Source of the DNA: Hylemonella sp. UBA6679
GTDB taxonomy: Bacteria > Pseudomonadota > Gammaproteobacteria > Burkholderiales > Burkholderiaceae_C
Reading direction: 5' to 3'
Assembly (NCBI GenBank): GCA_002454975.1
Contig: DKJZ01000043.1
Coordinates: 1-6,960, forward strand
Length of the DNA stretch: 6,960 nucleotides
How positions within the stretch are numbered: the stretch's first letter is position 1; each line of letters begins with the position of its first letter. Position numbers and translations under genes: made by a program. Shown one piece after another: positions 1 through 5,285 of the stretch. Under the pieces are notes generated by a model. That model did no database searches. It was not told the origin of the DNA and was given only the letters and a program-made list of their open reading frames with translations.

Positions 1-76
1 TGGTGCCGCTTGTCGGATTCGAACTGACGACCTACCGCTTACAAGGCGGGTGCTCTACCAACTGAGCTAAAGCGGC
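1..76 (-). tRNA. tRNA-Thr (anticodon UGU)
   Basis: Read on the minus strand this is a complete 76-nt tRNA with an encoded 3' CCA. The 7-bp acceptor stem is GCCGCTT with AAGCGGC, followed by discriminator A and CCA. The D-arm carries AGCTCAGTTGGTAGAGC. The anticodon loop CTTGTAA puts UGU (the complement of 41-43) at positions 34-36, so it decodes ACN threonine codons, mainly ACA. The T-arm is GTCAG-TTCGAAT-CCGAC, with one A-C mismatch (positions 52-62) that, as far as I recall, also occurs in Escherichia coli tRNA-Thr(UGU). It lies 12 nt downstream of the sspB stop on the same strand with no room for its own promoter between them. Co-transcription with sspAB or a promoter inside sspB is therefore likely. 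The CCA is the window's first three bases, so anything downstream is not visible. Confidence 0.97.
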
Positions 77-88
77 GAAGTCAGCATT

Positions 89-556
89 CTACTTCACTCT
101 TTTGAGTGCAGGACGAGGTCCTGTGGGTTTTGGTGGTTCGGGATCTTCGTTGGGGTTGCCTGGCACGCTGGGAACGGGCGCCAAACCAAGCGGCGCTTCA
201 GGCGCGTCTTGCGACAAGAGCTTGCCGGGCTGCTCCACCAAGGGGAATGCCATGCCCTGCCCGTTCTCACGGGCGTAGATGGCAATGACCCTGCCCACGG
301 GCACCATGATTTCGCGCGCACTGCCAGCAAAGCGGGCCTTGAACTCAATGAACTCGTTACCGAGGTTCAAAGAGCTGGTGGCGTCCAAGCTGATGTTGAG
401 CACGATTTCGTCGTTCTTGACGTACTCGCGCGGCACTTGCACCGACTCGTCCACCTTCACCGCAATGTAAGGCGTGAGCCCATTGTCCGAGCACCACTCG
501 TAGAGGGCGCGGATCAAATAAGGCCGGGTGGACGTGGTGTCTTGTGCGCTGATCAT
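89..556 (-). CDS. sspB: SspB, ClpXP protease specificity-enhancing factor
   Basis: A 155-residue adaptor that delivers ssrA-tagged and some other substrates to the ClpXP protease in the cytoplasm. The N-terminal globular part (about residues 8-108) starts with the family hallmark STRPYLIRALYEW and contains the core segment FKARFAGSAREIMVPVGRV, which matches the peptide-binding fold of SspB. Residues 109-146 form a Pro/Ala/Gly-rich flexible linker. The tail ends in PRPALKRVK (147-155), which closely resembles the ClpX-binding XB peptide of E. coli SspB (RPALRVVK), so both ends of the adaptor are intact. The ATG lies 1 nt after the sspA stop and has no convincing Shine-Dalgarno sequence, which suggests translational coupling to sspA. 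The tRNA-Thr follows 12 nt after the stop. The start fits the family length; assignment is firm. Confidence 0.96.
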   Translation of the reverse strand: MISAQDTTSTRPYLIRALYEWCSDNGLTPYIAVKVDESVQVPREYVKNDEIVLNISLDATSSLNLGNEFIEFKARFAGSAREIMVPVGRVIAIYARENGQGMAFPLVEQPGKLLSQDAPEAPLGLAPVPSVPGNPNEDPEPPKPTGPRPALKRVK

Positions 557-557
557 G

Positions 558-1169
558 TTACTTGCGCATGACCTTTTCAGACGGCGTGAGCGCCTCGATG
601 TAGGCTGGGCGCGAGAAGATGCGCTCGGCGTACTTCAAAAGCGGCGCGGCGTTTTTGCTCAGCTCAATGCCGTAGTAATCCAGGCGCCACAACAAGGGGG
701 CAATGGCCACGTCGAGCATGGAGAAGTTGTCGCCCAGCATGTACTTGTTTTTCAAGAACACCGGGGCCAACTGGGTCAGACGGTCGCGGATGTGCGCACG
801 TGCTTTTTCCAGGGCTTTCTCGTTGCCTTTGGCTTGGCGCGACTCCAGGGTGGAGACGTGCACAAACAGTTCTTTTTCGAAGTTCAGCAGGAACAAACGC
901 ACACGGGCACGGTCCACCGGGTCACCAGGCATGAGCTGGGGATGGGGGAAGCGCTCGTCGATGTACTCGTTGATGATGTTGGACTCGTACAGAATCAAGT
1001 CACGCTCCACCAAGATTGGCACCTGACCGTAGGGGTTCATCACGTTGATGTCTTCGGGCTTGTTGTAGAGATCCACATCGCGGATCTCAAAGTCCATGCC
1101 TTTTTCGAACAAGACAAAGCGGCAACGGTGAGAAAAAGGGCAGGTGGTTCCTGAGTAAAGCACCATCAT
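558..1169 (-). CDS. sspA: SspA, stringent starvation protein A (GST-fold, RNA polymerase-associated)
   Basis: A 203-residue glutathione S-transferase-fold protein that, in known members, binds RNA polymerase and regulates stationary-phase, acid-stress and virulence genes. The thioredoxin-like N-terminal domain (about 1-75) contains NPYGQVPILVERDLILYES, the GST-type cis-Pro and Ser region. The all-helical C-terminal domain (about 85-200) ends with PLLWRLDYYGIEL and SRPAYIEALTPSE. The surface motif FPHP (P75-H76-P77), important for E. coli SspA function, is present. Unlike E. coli SspA, the first helix begins with C10-P-F-S13, a CPxS motif like that of monothiol glutaredoxins. The start is the first of two tandem ATGs, with AGGAG at 1179-1183 and a 9-nt spacer; the second ATG would begin one residue later. 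It lies downstream of petC behind an intrinsic terminator and is followed by sspB with a 1-nt gap. Confidence 0.96.
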   Translation of the reverse strand: MMVLYSGTTCPFSHRCRFVLFEKGMDFEIRDVDLYNKPEDINVMNPYGQVPILVERDLILYESNIINEYIDERFPHPQLMPGDPVDRARVRLFLLNFEKELFVHVSTLESRQAKGNEKALEKARAHIRDRLTQLAPVFLKNKYMLGDNFSMLDVAIAPLLWRLDYYGIELSKNAAPLLKYAERIFSRPAYIEALTPSEKVMRK

Positions 1170-1178
1170 GGTGGGAGG

Positions 1179-1183
1179 CTCCT
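1179..1183 (-). promoter_or_regulatory. Ribosome binding site of sspA
   Basis: AGGAG on the minus strand, 9 nt before the first of the two tandem ATG codons of sspA. It is contiguous with the T tract of the upstream terminator and selects the start at 1169. Confidence 0.8.
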
Positions 1184-1222
1184 AAAAATCAAAAGAGTGG
1201 GCAGCCAAAAGCAGCCCACTCT
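1184..1222 (-). terminator. Intrinsic terminator after petC
   Basis: On the minus strand a perfect 9-bp stem AGAGTGGGC / GCCCACTCT (arms at 1214-1222 and 1194-1202) encloses an 11-nt loop. That loop can form two further G-C pairs after a T-T mismatch. The stem is followed at once by TTTGATTTTT (1193 down to 1184). It begins 33 nt after the petC stop codon, so it fits as the end of the petABC transcript. The T tract runs directly into the sspA ribosome binding site. Confidence 0.85.
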
Positions 1223-1255
1223 GAACAACGCGACACAGGGCCGTGTTGAGGGAAT

Positions 1256-2011
1256 TTACTTGATGTCTTTCCAATACGAGGCGTTGAGGCGCCAAGCAAT
1301 GAAGGTAAAGCCCAAGAGGAAGATGAGCACCCACACACCCACGCGCACACGGGTGTTTTGGGCGGGCTCACCCATCCATTGCAGGTAATTGACCAGGTCA
1401 CCAATGGCTTGGTCGTATTGCAGCGGGGTCATGGTGCCGGGGGTGATTTGCTCCCAGCCTTTGAACACCTGCACATCATGGCCATGCTCTTGCTTGGTCT
1501 CAAACACTGGCTTGCGCTTGCCCTGGAGTTCCCACAAGACATGGGGCATGCCCACGTTGGGGAAAGCCAAGTTGTTCCAGCCGGTGGCCTTGGTCTCGTC
1601 TGCGTAATAGGTGCGCAGGTAGGTGTAGAGGTAATCAGCACCTGTACCCTGACCAGCACGCGAACGGGCGATCACGGTCAGGTCGGGTGGGTTGCCACCA
1701 AACCACTCTTTGGCCTGTGCCGGATCAATGGCGGCCTTCATGGTTTCGCCGACTTTTTCAGTCGTGAACAGCAGGTTTTCTTTGATCTGCTCATTGGTCA
1801 AGCCAATGTCTTGCAAGCGGTTGAAACGCATGTAAGCCGCAGAGTGGCAGTTCAAGCAGTAGTTCACAAACAACTTGGCGCCGTTTTGCAGCGACGTCAT
1901 GTCGTTGAGTTTGTTGGGCGCTTTGTCCCATGGGATGGAGTCGCCGCCAGAAGCGTGCGCAGCACCGGCCATGCTCAAAGCTGCGATCAAACCGAGGATG
2001 AATTTTTTCAT
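1256..2011 (-). CDS. petC: PetC, cytochrome c1 of the cytochrome bc1 complex
   Basis: A 251-residue haem c subunit that takes electrons from the Rieske protein and passes them to soluble or membrane cytochrome c on the periplasmic side. Residues 1-20 form a Sec signal peptide ending in AHA, so cleavage is expected before S21. The single haem-binding motif is C52-L-N-C55-H56 (CxxCH, with H56 as axial ligand). M194 in PGTMTPLQ aligns with the methionine ligand of mitochondrial cytochrome c1, and the following W212-M-G-E-P matches the family's WxxEP segment. A C-terminal membrane anchor spans about 224-241 and is followed by a short cytoplasmic tail ending in lysines. The ATG is preceded by GGAG at 2020-2023 with an 8-nt spacer. 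The gene starts 15 nt after the petB stop. A strong terminator follows, so petC closes the petABC operon. Confidence 0.98.
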   Translation of the reverse strand: MKKFILGLIAALSMAGAAHASGGDSIPWDKAPNKLNDMTSLQNGAKLFVNYCLNCHSAAYMRFNRLQDIGLTNEQIKENLLFTTEKVGETMKAAIDPAQAKEWFGGNPPDLTVIARSRAGQGTGADYLYTYLRTYYADETKATGWNNLAFPNVGMPHVLWELQGKRKPVFETKQEHGHDVQVFKGWEQITPGTMTPLQYDQAIGDLVNYLQWMGEPAQNTRVRVGVWVLIFLLGFTFIAWRLNASYWKDIK

Positions 2012-2026
2012 GAATGAATCTCCGGC

Positions 2027-3436
2027 TCAGTGGGCTGCAAAGGTCACACGTGCAGGCACCTGTTTGGTTTGACCCAAACGGCTCCACCAAGGCATGAGCA
2101 AGAAGAAACCAAAGTAGAACAGGGTACCGACTTGGGAAACGCGCTCACCAATCGGGCTGGGAGGCTGCACACCCAGGTAGGCCAAGACCACAAAGTTCAC
2201 CACAAAAATGGCGTAGAGGTACTTGTGCCAATCAGGACGGTAACGGATGGAGCGCACGGCGCAGTTGTCCAGCCAAGGCAGGAAGAACAAAATCACCACA
2301 GCGCCACCCATCACCACCACGCCCCAGAACTTGGCGTCGATGGCCAACATCATGGCGATCACAGCAGCAGAAGCCAACAGCGCGCCCAGCTTGATGAAGC
2401 CAGCCAATTTGGACTTGACCACACCAAAGAAGGCTGCAAACACCACGCAGGCAATCAGCACATACATCATCTCGCTGGTGATGGCACGCAGCATGGAGTA
2501 GTAAGGCGTGAAGTACCAAACCGGCGCAATGTGCGCAGGGGTCTTGAGCGGGTCGGCTGGGATGAAGTTGTTGTACTCAAGGAAGTAACCACCAAACTCA
2601 GGCGCGAAGAAGATGATGGCGGTGAACACCATCAAAAACACACTCACGCCCATGATGTCGTGCACCGAGTAGTAAGGGTGGAAAGGAATGCCGTCGAGCG
2701 GGTGACCAGCGGCGTCCTTGGGCGCATCGGGCGCCTTGATGTCGATACCGTCTGGGTTGTTGGAGCCCACTTCGTGCAGCGCAATGATGTGCGCAGCCAC
2801 CAGGCCCAGCAGCACCAGGGGCACGGCAATCACGTGGAAGCTGAAGAAGCGGTTGAGCGTGGCGTCACCCACCACGTAGTCGCCGCGGATCAACAAAGCC
2901 AGGTCAGGACCAACGAAAGGAATGGCTGCAAACAGGTTCACGATCACCTGAGCGCCCCAGTAAGACATCTGGCCCCAGGGCAGCAAGTAGCCCATGAAAG
3001 CCTCGGCCATCAGGCACAAGAAAATCGCGCAACCAAAGATCCACACCAATTCGCGTGGCTTGCGGTAAGAACCGTAAATCAAGCCGCGGAACATGTGCAA
3101 ATACACCACCACAAAGAAGGCCGAGGCCCCTGTGGAGTGCATGTAACGCACCAACCAGCCCCAGGGCACATCGCGCATGATGTACTCCACCGAGCCGAAG
3201 GCCAAAGCCGCATCCGGCTTGTAGTGCATGACCAGGAAAATACCAGTCACGATCTGGATCACCAGCACCAGCAAAGCCAGCGAGCCGAAGAAATACCAGA
3301 AGTTGAAGTTTTTGGGTGCGTAGTACTCCGAGAGGTGCTCTTTGTACAGGGCGCTCAACGGGAAGCGGTTGTCAACCCAGTTGAGCAACTTGGCGCCAGC
3401 TGGGGCGTTGGGGGAAATTTGTTTCATTTCAGCCAT
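2027..3436 (-). CDS. petB: PetB, cytochrome b of the cytochrome bc1 complex
   Basis: A 469-residue integral membrane subunit carrying haems bL and bH and the Qo and Qi quinone sites. Helix B has ligands H100 and H114 in YMHSTGASAFF and YLHMFRG. Helix D has H201 (FSFHVIAVP) and H216 (AAHIIALHE), 15 residues apart. GYLLPWGQMSYWGAQV (149-164) is the helix C/Qo-site signature. The Qo ef-loop motif is P305-V-W-Y308 rather than PEWY. After it comes an extra block of about 48 residues (321-368) with two hydrophobic segments before canonical helix F (about 370-389, FFLPWLD). Further membrane segments lie near 44-70, 131-152, 259-278, 406-422 and 436-450. The length is greater than the roughly 380-440 residues of mitochondrial and alphaproteobacterial forms. 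The ATG has GGAG at 3443-3446 with a 6-nt spacer and lies 13 nt after the petA stop. Confidence 0.98.
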   Translation of the reverse strand: MAEMKQISPNAPAGAKLLNWVDNRFPLSALYKEHLSEYYAPKNFNFWYFFGSLALLVLVIQIVTGIFLVMHYKPDAALAFGSVEYIMRDVPWGWLVRYMHSTGASAFFVVVYLHMFRGLIYGSYRKPRELVWIFGCAIFLCLMAEAFMGYLLPWGQMSYWGAQVIVNLFAAIPFVGPDLALLIRGDYVVGDATLNRFFSFHVIAVPLVLLGLVAAHIIALHEVGSNNPDGIDIKAPDAPKDAAGHPLDGIPFHPYYSVHDIMGVSVFLMVFTAIIFFAPEFGGYFLEYNNFIPADPLKTPAHIAPVWYFTPYYSMLRAITSEMMYVLIACVVFAAFFGVVKSKLAGFIKLGALLASAAVIAMMLAIDAKFWGVVVMGGAVVILFFLPWLDNCAVRSIRYRPDWHKYLYAIFVVNFVVLAYLGVQPPSPIGERVSQVGTLFYFGFFLLMPWWSRLGQTKQVPARVTFAAH

Positions 3437-3449
3437 GATGTGCTCCGGT

Positions 3450-4064
3450 TCAGGCTTTCTTGTCTTCGCCGATCAACAGCTTGGTGTCGGACAGGTACAT
3501 GTGCGGGGGCACTTCGAGGTTGTCCGGCGCGGGCTTGTTTTTGAACACGCGGCCAGCCATGTCGAAGGTGGAGCCGTGGCAGGGGCACAGGAAACCGCCT
3601 TGCCAATCGTCGGGCAAAGAGGGCTGGGCACCCAGCTGGAACTTGTCGGAGGGCGAGCAACCCAGGTGCGAGCATATGCCCACGGCCACCAAGATTTCAG
3701 GCTTGATGGAGCGGTTTTCGTTACGCGCGTACGCAGGGGTGAGCTCGTCGGGCTTGCGCTCGGACTTGGGATCGGCCAACTGCGACTCGGTTTTTTTCAG
3801 GGTCGCGAGTTGCTCGGGCGTGCGCTTGACGATCCAAACGGGTTTGCCGCGCCATTCGACGGTGACTTTCTCACCGGCTTTCATCGCGGAAATGTCAACC
3901 TCAACAGCCGCACCAGCCGCTTTGGCTTTTTCGGAAGGCTGGAAAGTGCTGATGAAGGGGACGGCCACCGAGGCGCCTCCCACTGCTCCGGCCACGCCCG
4001 TGGTGATTAACCACGTCCGTTTGCTGGAATCGACTTGTTTTTTATCGGCAAGCGTGTCGCTCAT
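3450..4064 (-). CDS. petA: PetA, Rieske iron-sulfur subunit of the cytochrome bc1 complex
   Basis: A 204-residue [2Fe-2S] protein that takes the first electron from quinol at the Qo site and passes it to cytochrome c1. Residues 13-38 form an uncleaved Tat-type signal anchor: SSKRTWLI followed by a Gly/Ala/Val-rich membrane helix. The cluster-binding boxes are C131-S-H133-L-G-C136 and C160-P-C162-H163-G-S. By family knowledge C131, H133, C160 and H163 bind the cluster and C136 and C162 form the disulfide. The charged insert between about 80 and 120 is usual for beta- and gammaproteobacterial Rieske proteins. I chose the ATG at 4064 because GAGG (4071-4074) lies 6 nt upstream. The ATG at 4070 would directly abut that site, and the still longer TTG-initiated frame to 4085 has no ribosome binding site. 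First gene of petABC. Confidence 0.97.
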   Translation of the reverse strand: MSDTLADKKQVDSSKRTWLITTGVAGAVGGASVAVPFISTFQPSEKAKAAGAAVEVDISAMKAGEKVTVEWRGKPVWIVKRTPEQLATLKKTESQLADPKSERKPDELTPAYARNENRSIKPEILVAVGICSHLGCSPSDKFQLGAQPSLPDDWQGGFLCPCHGSTFDMAGRVFKNKPAPDNLEVPPHMYLSDTKLLIGEDKKA

Positions 4065-4070
4065 CGGCAT

Positions 4071-4074
4071 CCTC
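4071..4074 (-). promoter_or_regulatory. Ribosome binding site deciding the petA start
   Basis: GAGG on the minus strand, 6 nt before ATG 4064-4062. It argues for the MSDT start over the in-frame ATG at 4070, which has zero spacing to this site, and over TTG at 4085. Confidence 0.65.
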
Positions 4075-4122
4075 AATGAAAACAACGGGGTAAACTACCT
4101 TGACCTTTGCGATCAACCCACG

Positions 4123-4128
4123 ATTGTA
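4123..4128 (-). promoter_or_regulatory. Candidate -10 box of the petABC promoter
   Basis: The 150-bp gap between pdxA and petA (4065-4214) holds TACAAT on the minus strand, one mismatch from the sigma-70 -10 consensus. It would place transcription start near 4115 and leave a leader of about 50 nt. No good -35 hexamer sits at 16-18 bp; the best nearby sequences (GCCATT, CCATTG) are poor, so the site may need an activator or may be a chance match. A dyad TTGA-N9-TCAA overlaps the predicted start. The rest of the gap shows a small GATGC-TCAC-GCATC hairpin (4157-4170) without a T tract, so I see no convincing terminator for pdxA and read-through into petABC is possible. Confidence 0.4.
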
Positions 4129-4214
4129 GCCCAGGCGAGATACCCAATGGCCGCAAGATGCGTGAGCATCCGAGAAAAAGCAAGGGAAAACCCACCCCAT
4201 CTGCACGCCAGGCC

Positions 4215-5282
4215 TCAGGGCATCTTGGCTGTGGGCAGCAAACGCCGAGCCATGCGCAAGGCGGCCAACAAGCTCGCGGCATCGGCTCGGCCGGTGCCGG
4301 CCAGGTCAAAGGCCGTGCCGTGGTCTGGGCTGGTGCGCACCAAAGGCAGGCCCAATGTGACGTTCACACCTTGGTCTAGCCCGAGGTATTTCACCGGGAT
4401 CAGCCCTTGGTCGTGGTACATGGCCACCACCACATCAAAATCGCCGGCGCGTGCACGCATGAACACGGTGTCGGGCGCGTGCGGCCCGCTCACCACCAGG
4501 CCTTGGGACAGCGCCGCTGCTACCGCTGGGGCAATCTGGTCGAGGTCTTCACGGCCAAACAAGCCGCCCTCGCCGGCGTGCGGGTTCAGGCCGGCCACGG
4601 CGATGCGCGGCGCACGCCCCAGCAACTTGGCAAGGCTCTCGTGGGTGATGCGGATGGTTTGCAGCACCCGCTCGGTGGTGACCAGGTCCAGCGCCTCGCG
4701 CAAAGCCACATGGATGCTCACCAGCACGGTGCGCAGCTCGTCGTTGGCCAGCATCATGCGCACCGGCATGTCTTGCACCGGCACCCCTTGAAACTGCGCG
4801 GCTTGGGCCTGCAGCAGCTCGGTGTGGCCAGGGTAGTCCACGCCTGCGGCGGCCAAGGCCTCTTTGTGCAGGGGGGCAGTGACCACGGCCGAGACCTCGC
4901 CACGCAAAGCCGCTTGTGTGGCCGCCACCACCGCCTGAGCCGCCAGCCAACCGGCACGCGCGCTGATCTGCCCCACAGGCACCAAGGTTGCGCGGCTGGG
5001 TGGGGCGCCCTGCGCTGCCAAACCTGGCCACTGCGCCGGGTCGGCCACCGCGATGGTGCGGGGCTCGTTGGCGGCTTGCAGGCCTGTGCTTGGCTTAAGA
5101 AGTTGTAAGCGCCAATCGGTCATGCCCAGCACATCCAGCGCGCGTTGCAGGTGCGCGGGGTCGCCAAACACCACGCTGTCTTGCATGGCATCTGTCGCCG
5201 CAGCTTGCGCGAAATATTTGGCGATGATTTCCGGGCCGATGCCGGCCGGGTCGCCCAGGGTGATGGCCAAAGGTGCTGGCAT
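4215..5282 (-). CDS. pdxA: PdxA, 4-hydroxythreonine-4-phosphate dehydrogenase
   Basis: A 355-residue NAD(P)-dependent, divalent-metal enzyme that oxidises 4-phosphohydroxy-L-threonine in the DXP-dependent route to pyridoxal 5'-phosphate. The N-terminus ITLGDPAGIGPEI (7-19) is the family signature. VTAPLHKEAL (134-143) and PGHTELL (151-157) follow. The three metal-binding histidines correspond to H191 (SIHVALR), H235 (GLNPHAGEGG) and H290 (AMYHDQGLIP), with spacing matching E. coli H166, H211 and H266. GVNVTLGLPLVRTSPDHGTA (305-324) is also diagnostic. It is about 25 residues longer than the E. coli enzyme, mostly between residues 55 and 110. The start lies 3 nt after the NIF3 gene stop with no clear ribosome binding site, so coupled translation is likely. 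The related PdxA2 (4-phospho-D-threonate dehydrogenase) is less likely because no DUF1537 kinase gene is adjacent, but flanking genes outside the window were not seen. Confidence 0.94.
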   Translation of the reverse strand: MPAPLAITLGDPAGIGPEIIAKYFAQAAATDAMQDSVVFGDPAHLQRALDVLGMTDWRLQLLKPSTGLQAANEPRTIAVADPAQWPGLAAQGAPPSRATLVPVGQISARAGWLAAQAVVAATQAALRGEVSAVVTAPLHKEALAAAGVDYPGHTELLQAQAAQFQGVPVQDMPVRMMLANDELRTVLVSIHVALREALDLVTTERVLQTIRITHESLAKLLGRAPRIAVAGLNPHAGEGGLFGREDLDQIAPAVAAALSQGLVVSGPHAPDTVFMRARAGDFDVVVAMYHDQGLIPVKYLGLDQGVNVTLGLPLVRTSPDHGTAFDLAGTGRADAASLLAALRMARRLLPTAKMP

Positions 5283-5285
5283 GGC

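Noticed and set aside
12..28. A-C mismatch in the T stem of tRNA-Thr as a sign of a decaying tRNA.
   Set aside because: As far as I recall E. coli tRNA-Thr(UGU) has the same A52-C62 pair, and all other arms, the anticodon loop and CCA are intact.
2030..3544. A 504-codon open frame on the + strand antisense to petB and the end of petA.
   Set aside because: It is the mirror of a strongly supported cytochrome b gene in a GC-rich genome. Its translation is rich in His, Gln, Arg and Val with no recognisable domain, as expected from reverse-strand reading.
3781..3810. T7 run in petA flanked by GCGACTC and GGGTCGC as a hairpin or frameshift site.
   Set aside because: The arms are imperfect (a C-A mismatch on the mRNA strand), the run encodes ordinary Lys-Lys-Thr codons, and the downstream frame is intact to the Rieske C-terminus.
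4065..4085. Longer petA start at TTG 4085 or ATG 4070.
   Set aside because: GAGG at 4071-4074 is correctly spaced only for the ATG at 4064. It abuts the 4070 ATG directly, and TTG 4085 has no ribosome binding site.
4100..4116. TTGAT-N7-GTCAA upstream of petA as an FNR/ANR box.
   Set aside because: FNR-type sites are TTGAT-N4-ATCAA; the spacing here is 7 and the right arm differs, so it does not fit.
4157..4170. GATGC-TCAC-GCATC hairpin as the pdxA terminator.
   Set aside because: The stem is only 5 bp and no T tract follows on the minus strand.
3460..4791. A 443-codon + strand open frame across petA, the petA-pdxA gap and part of pdxA.
   Set aside because: It is antisense to two clear genes, bridges an intergenic region, and has a low-complexity Ser/Arg/Ala/Thr translation without family motifs.
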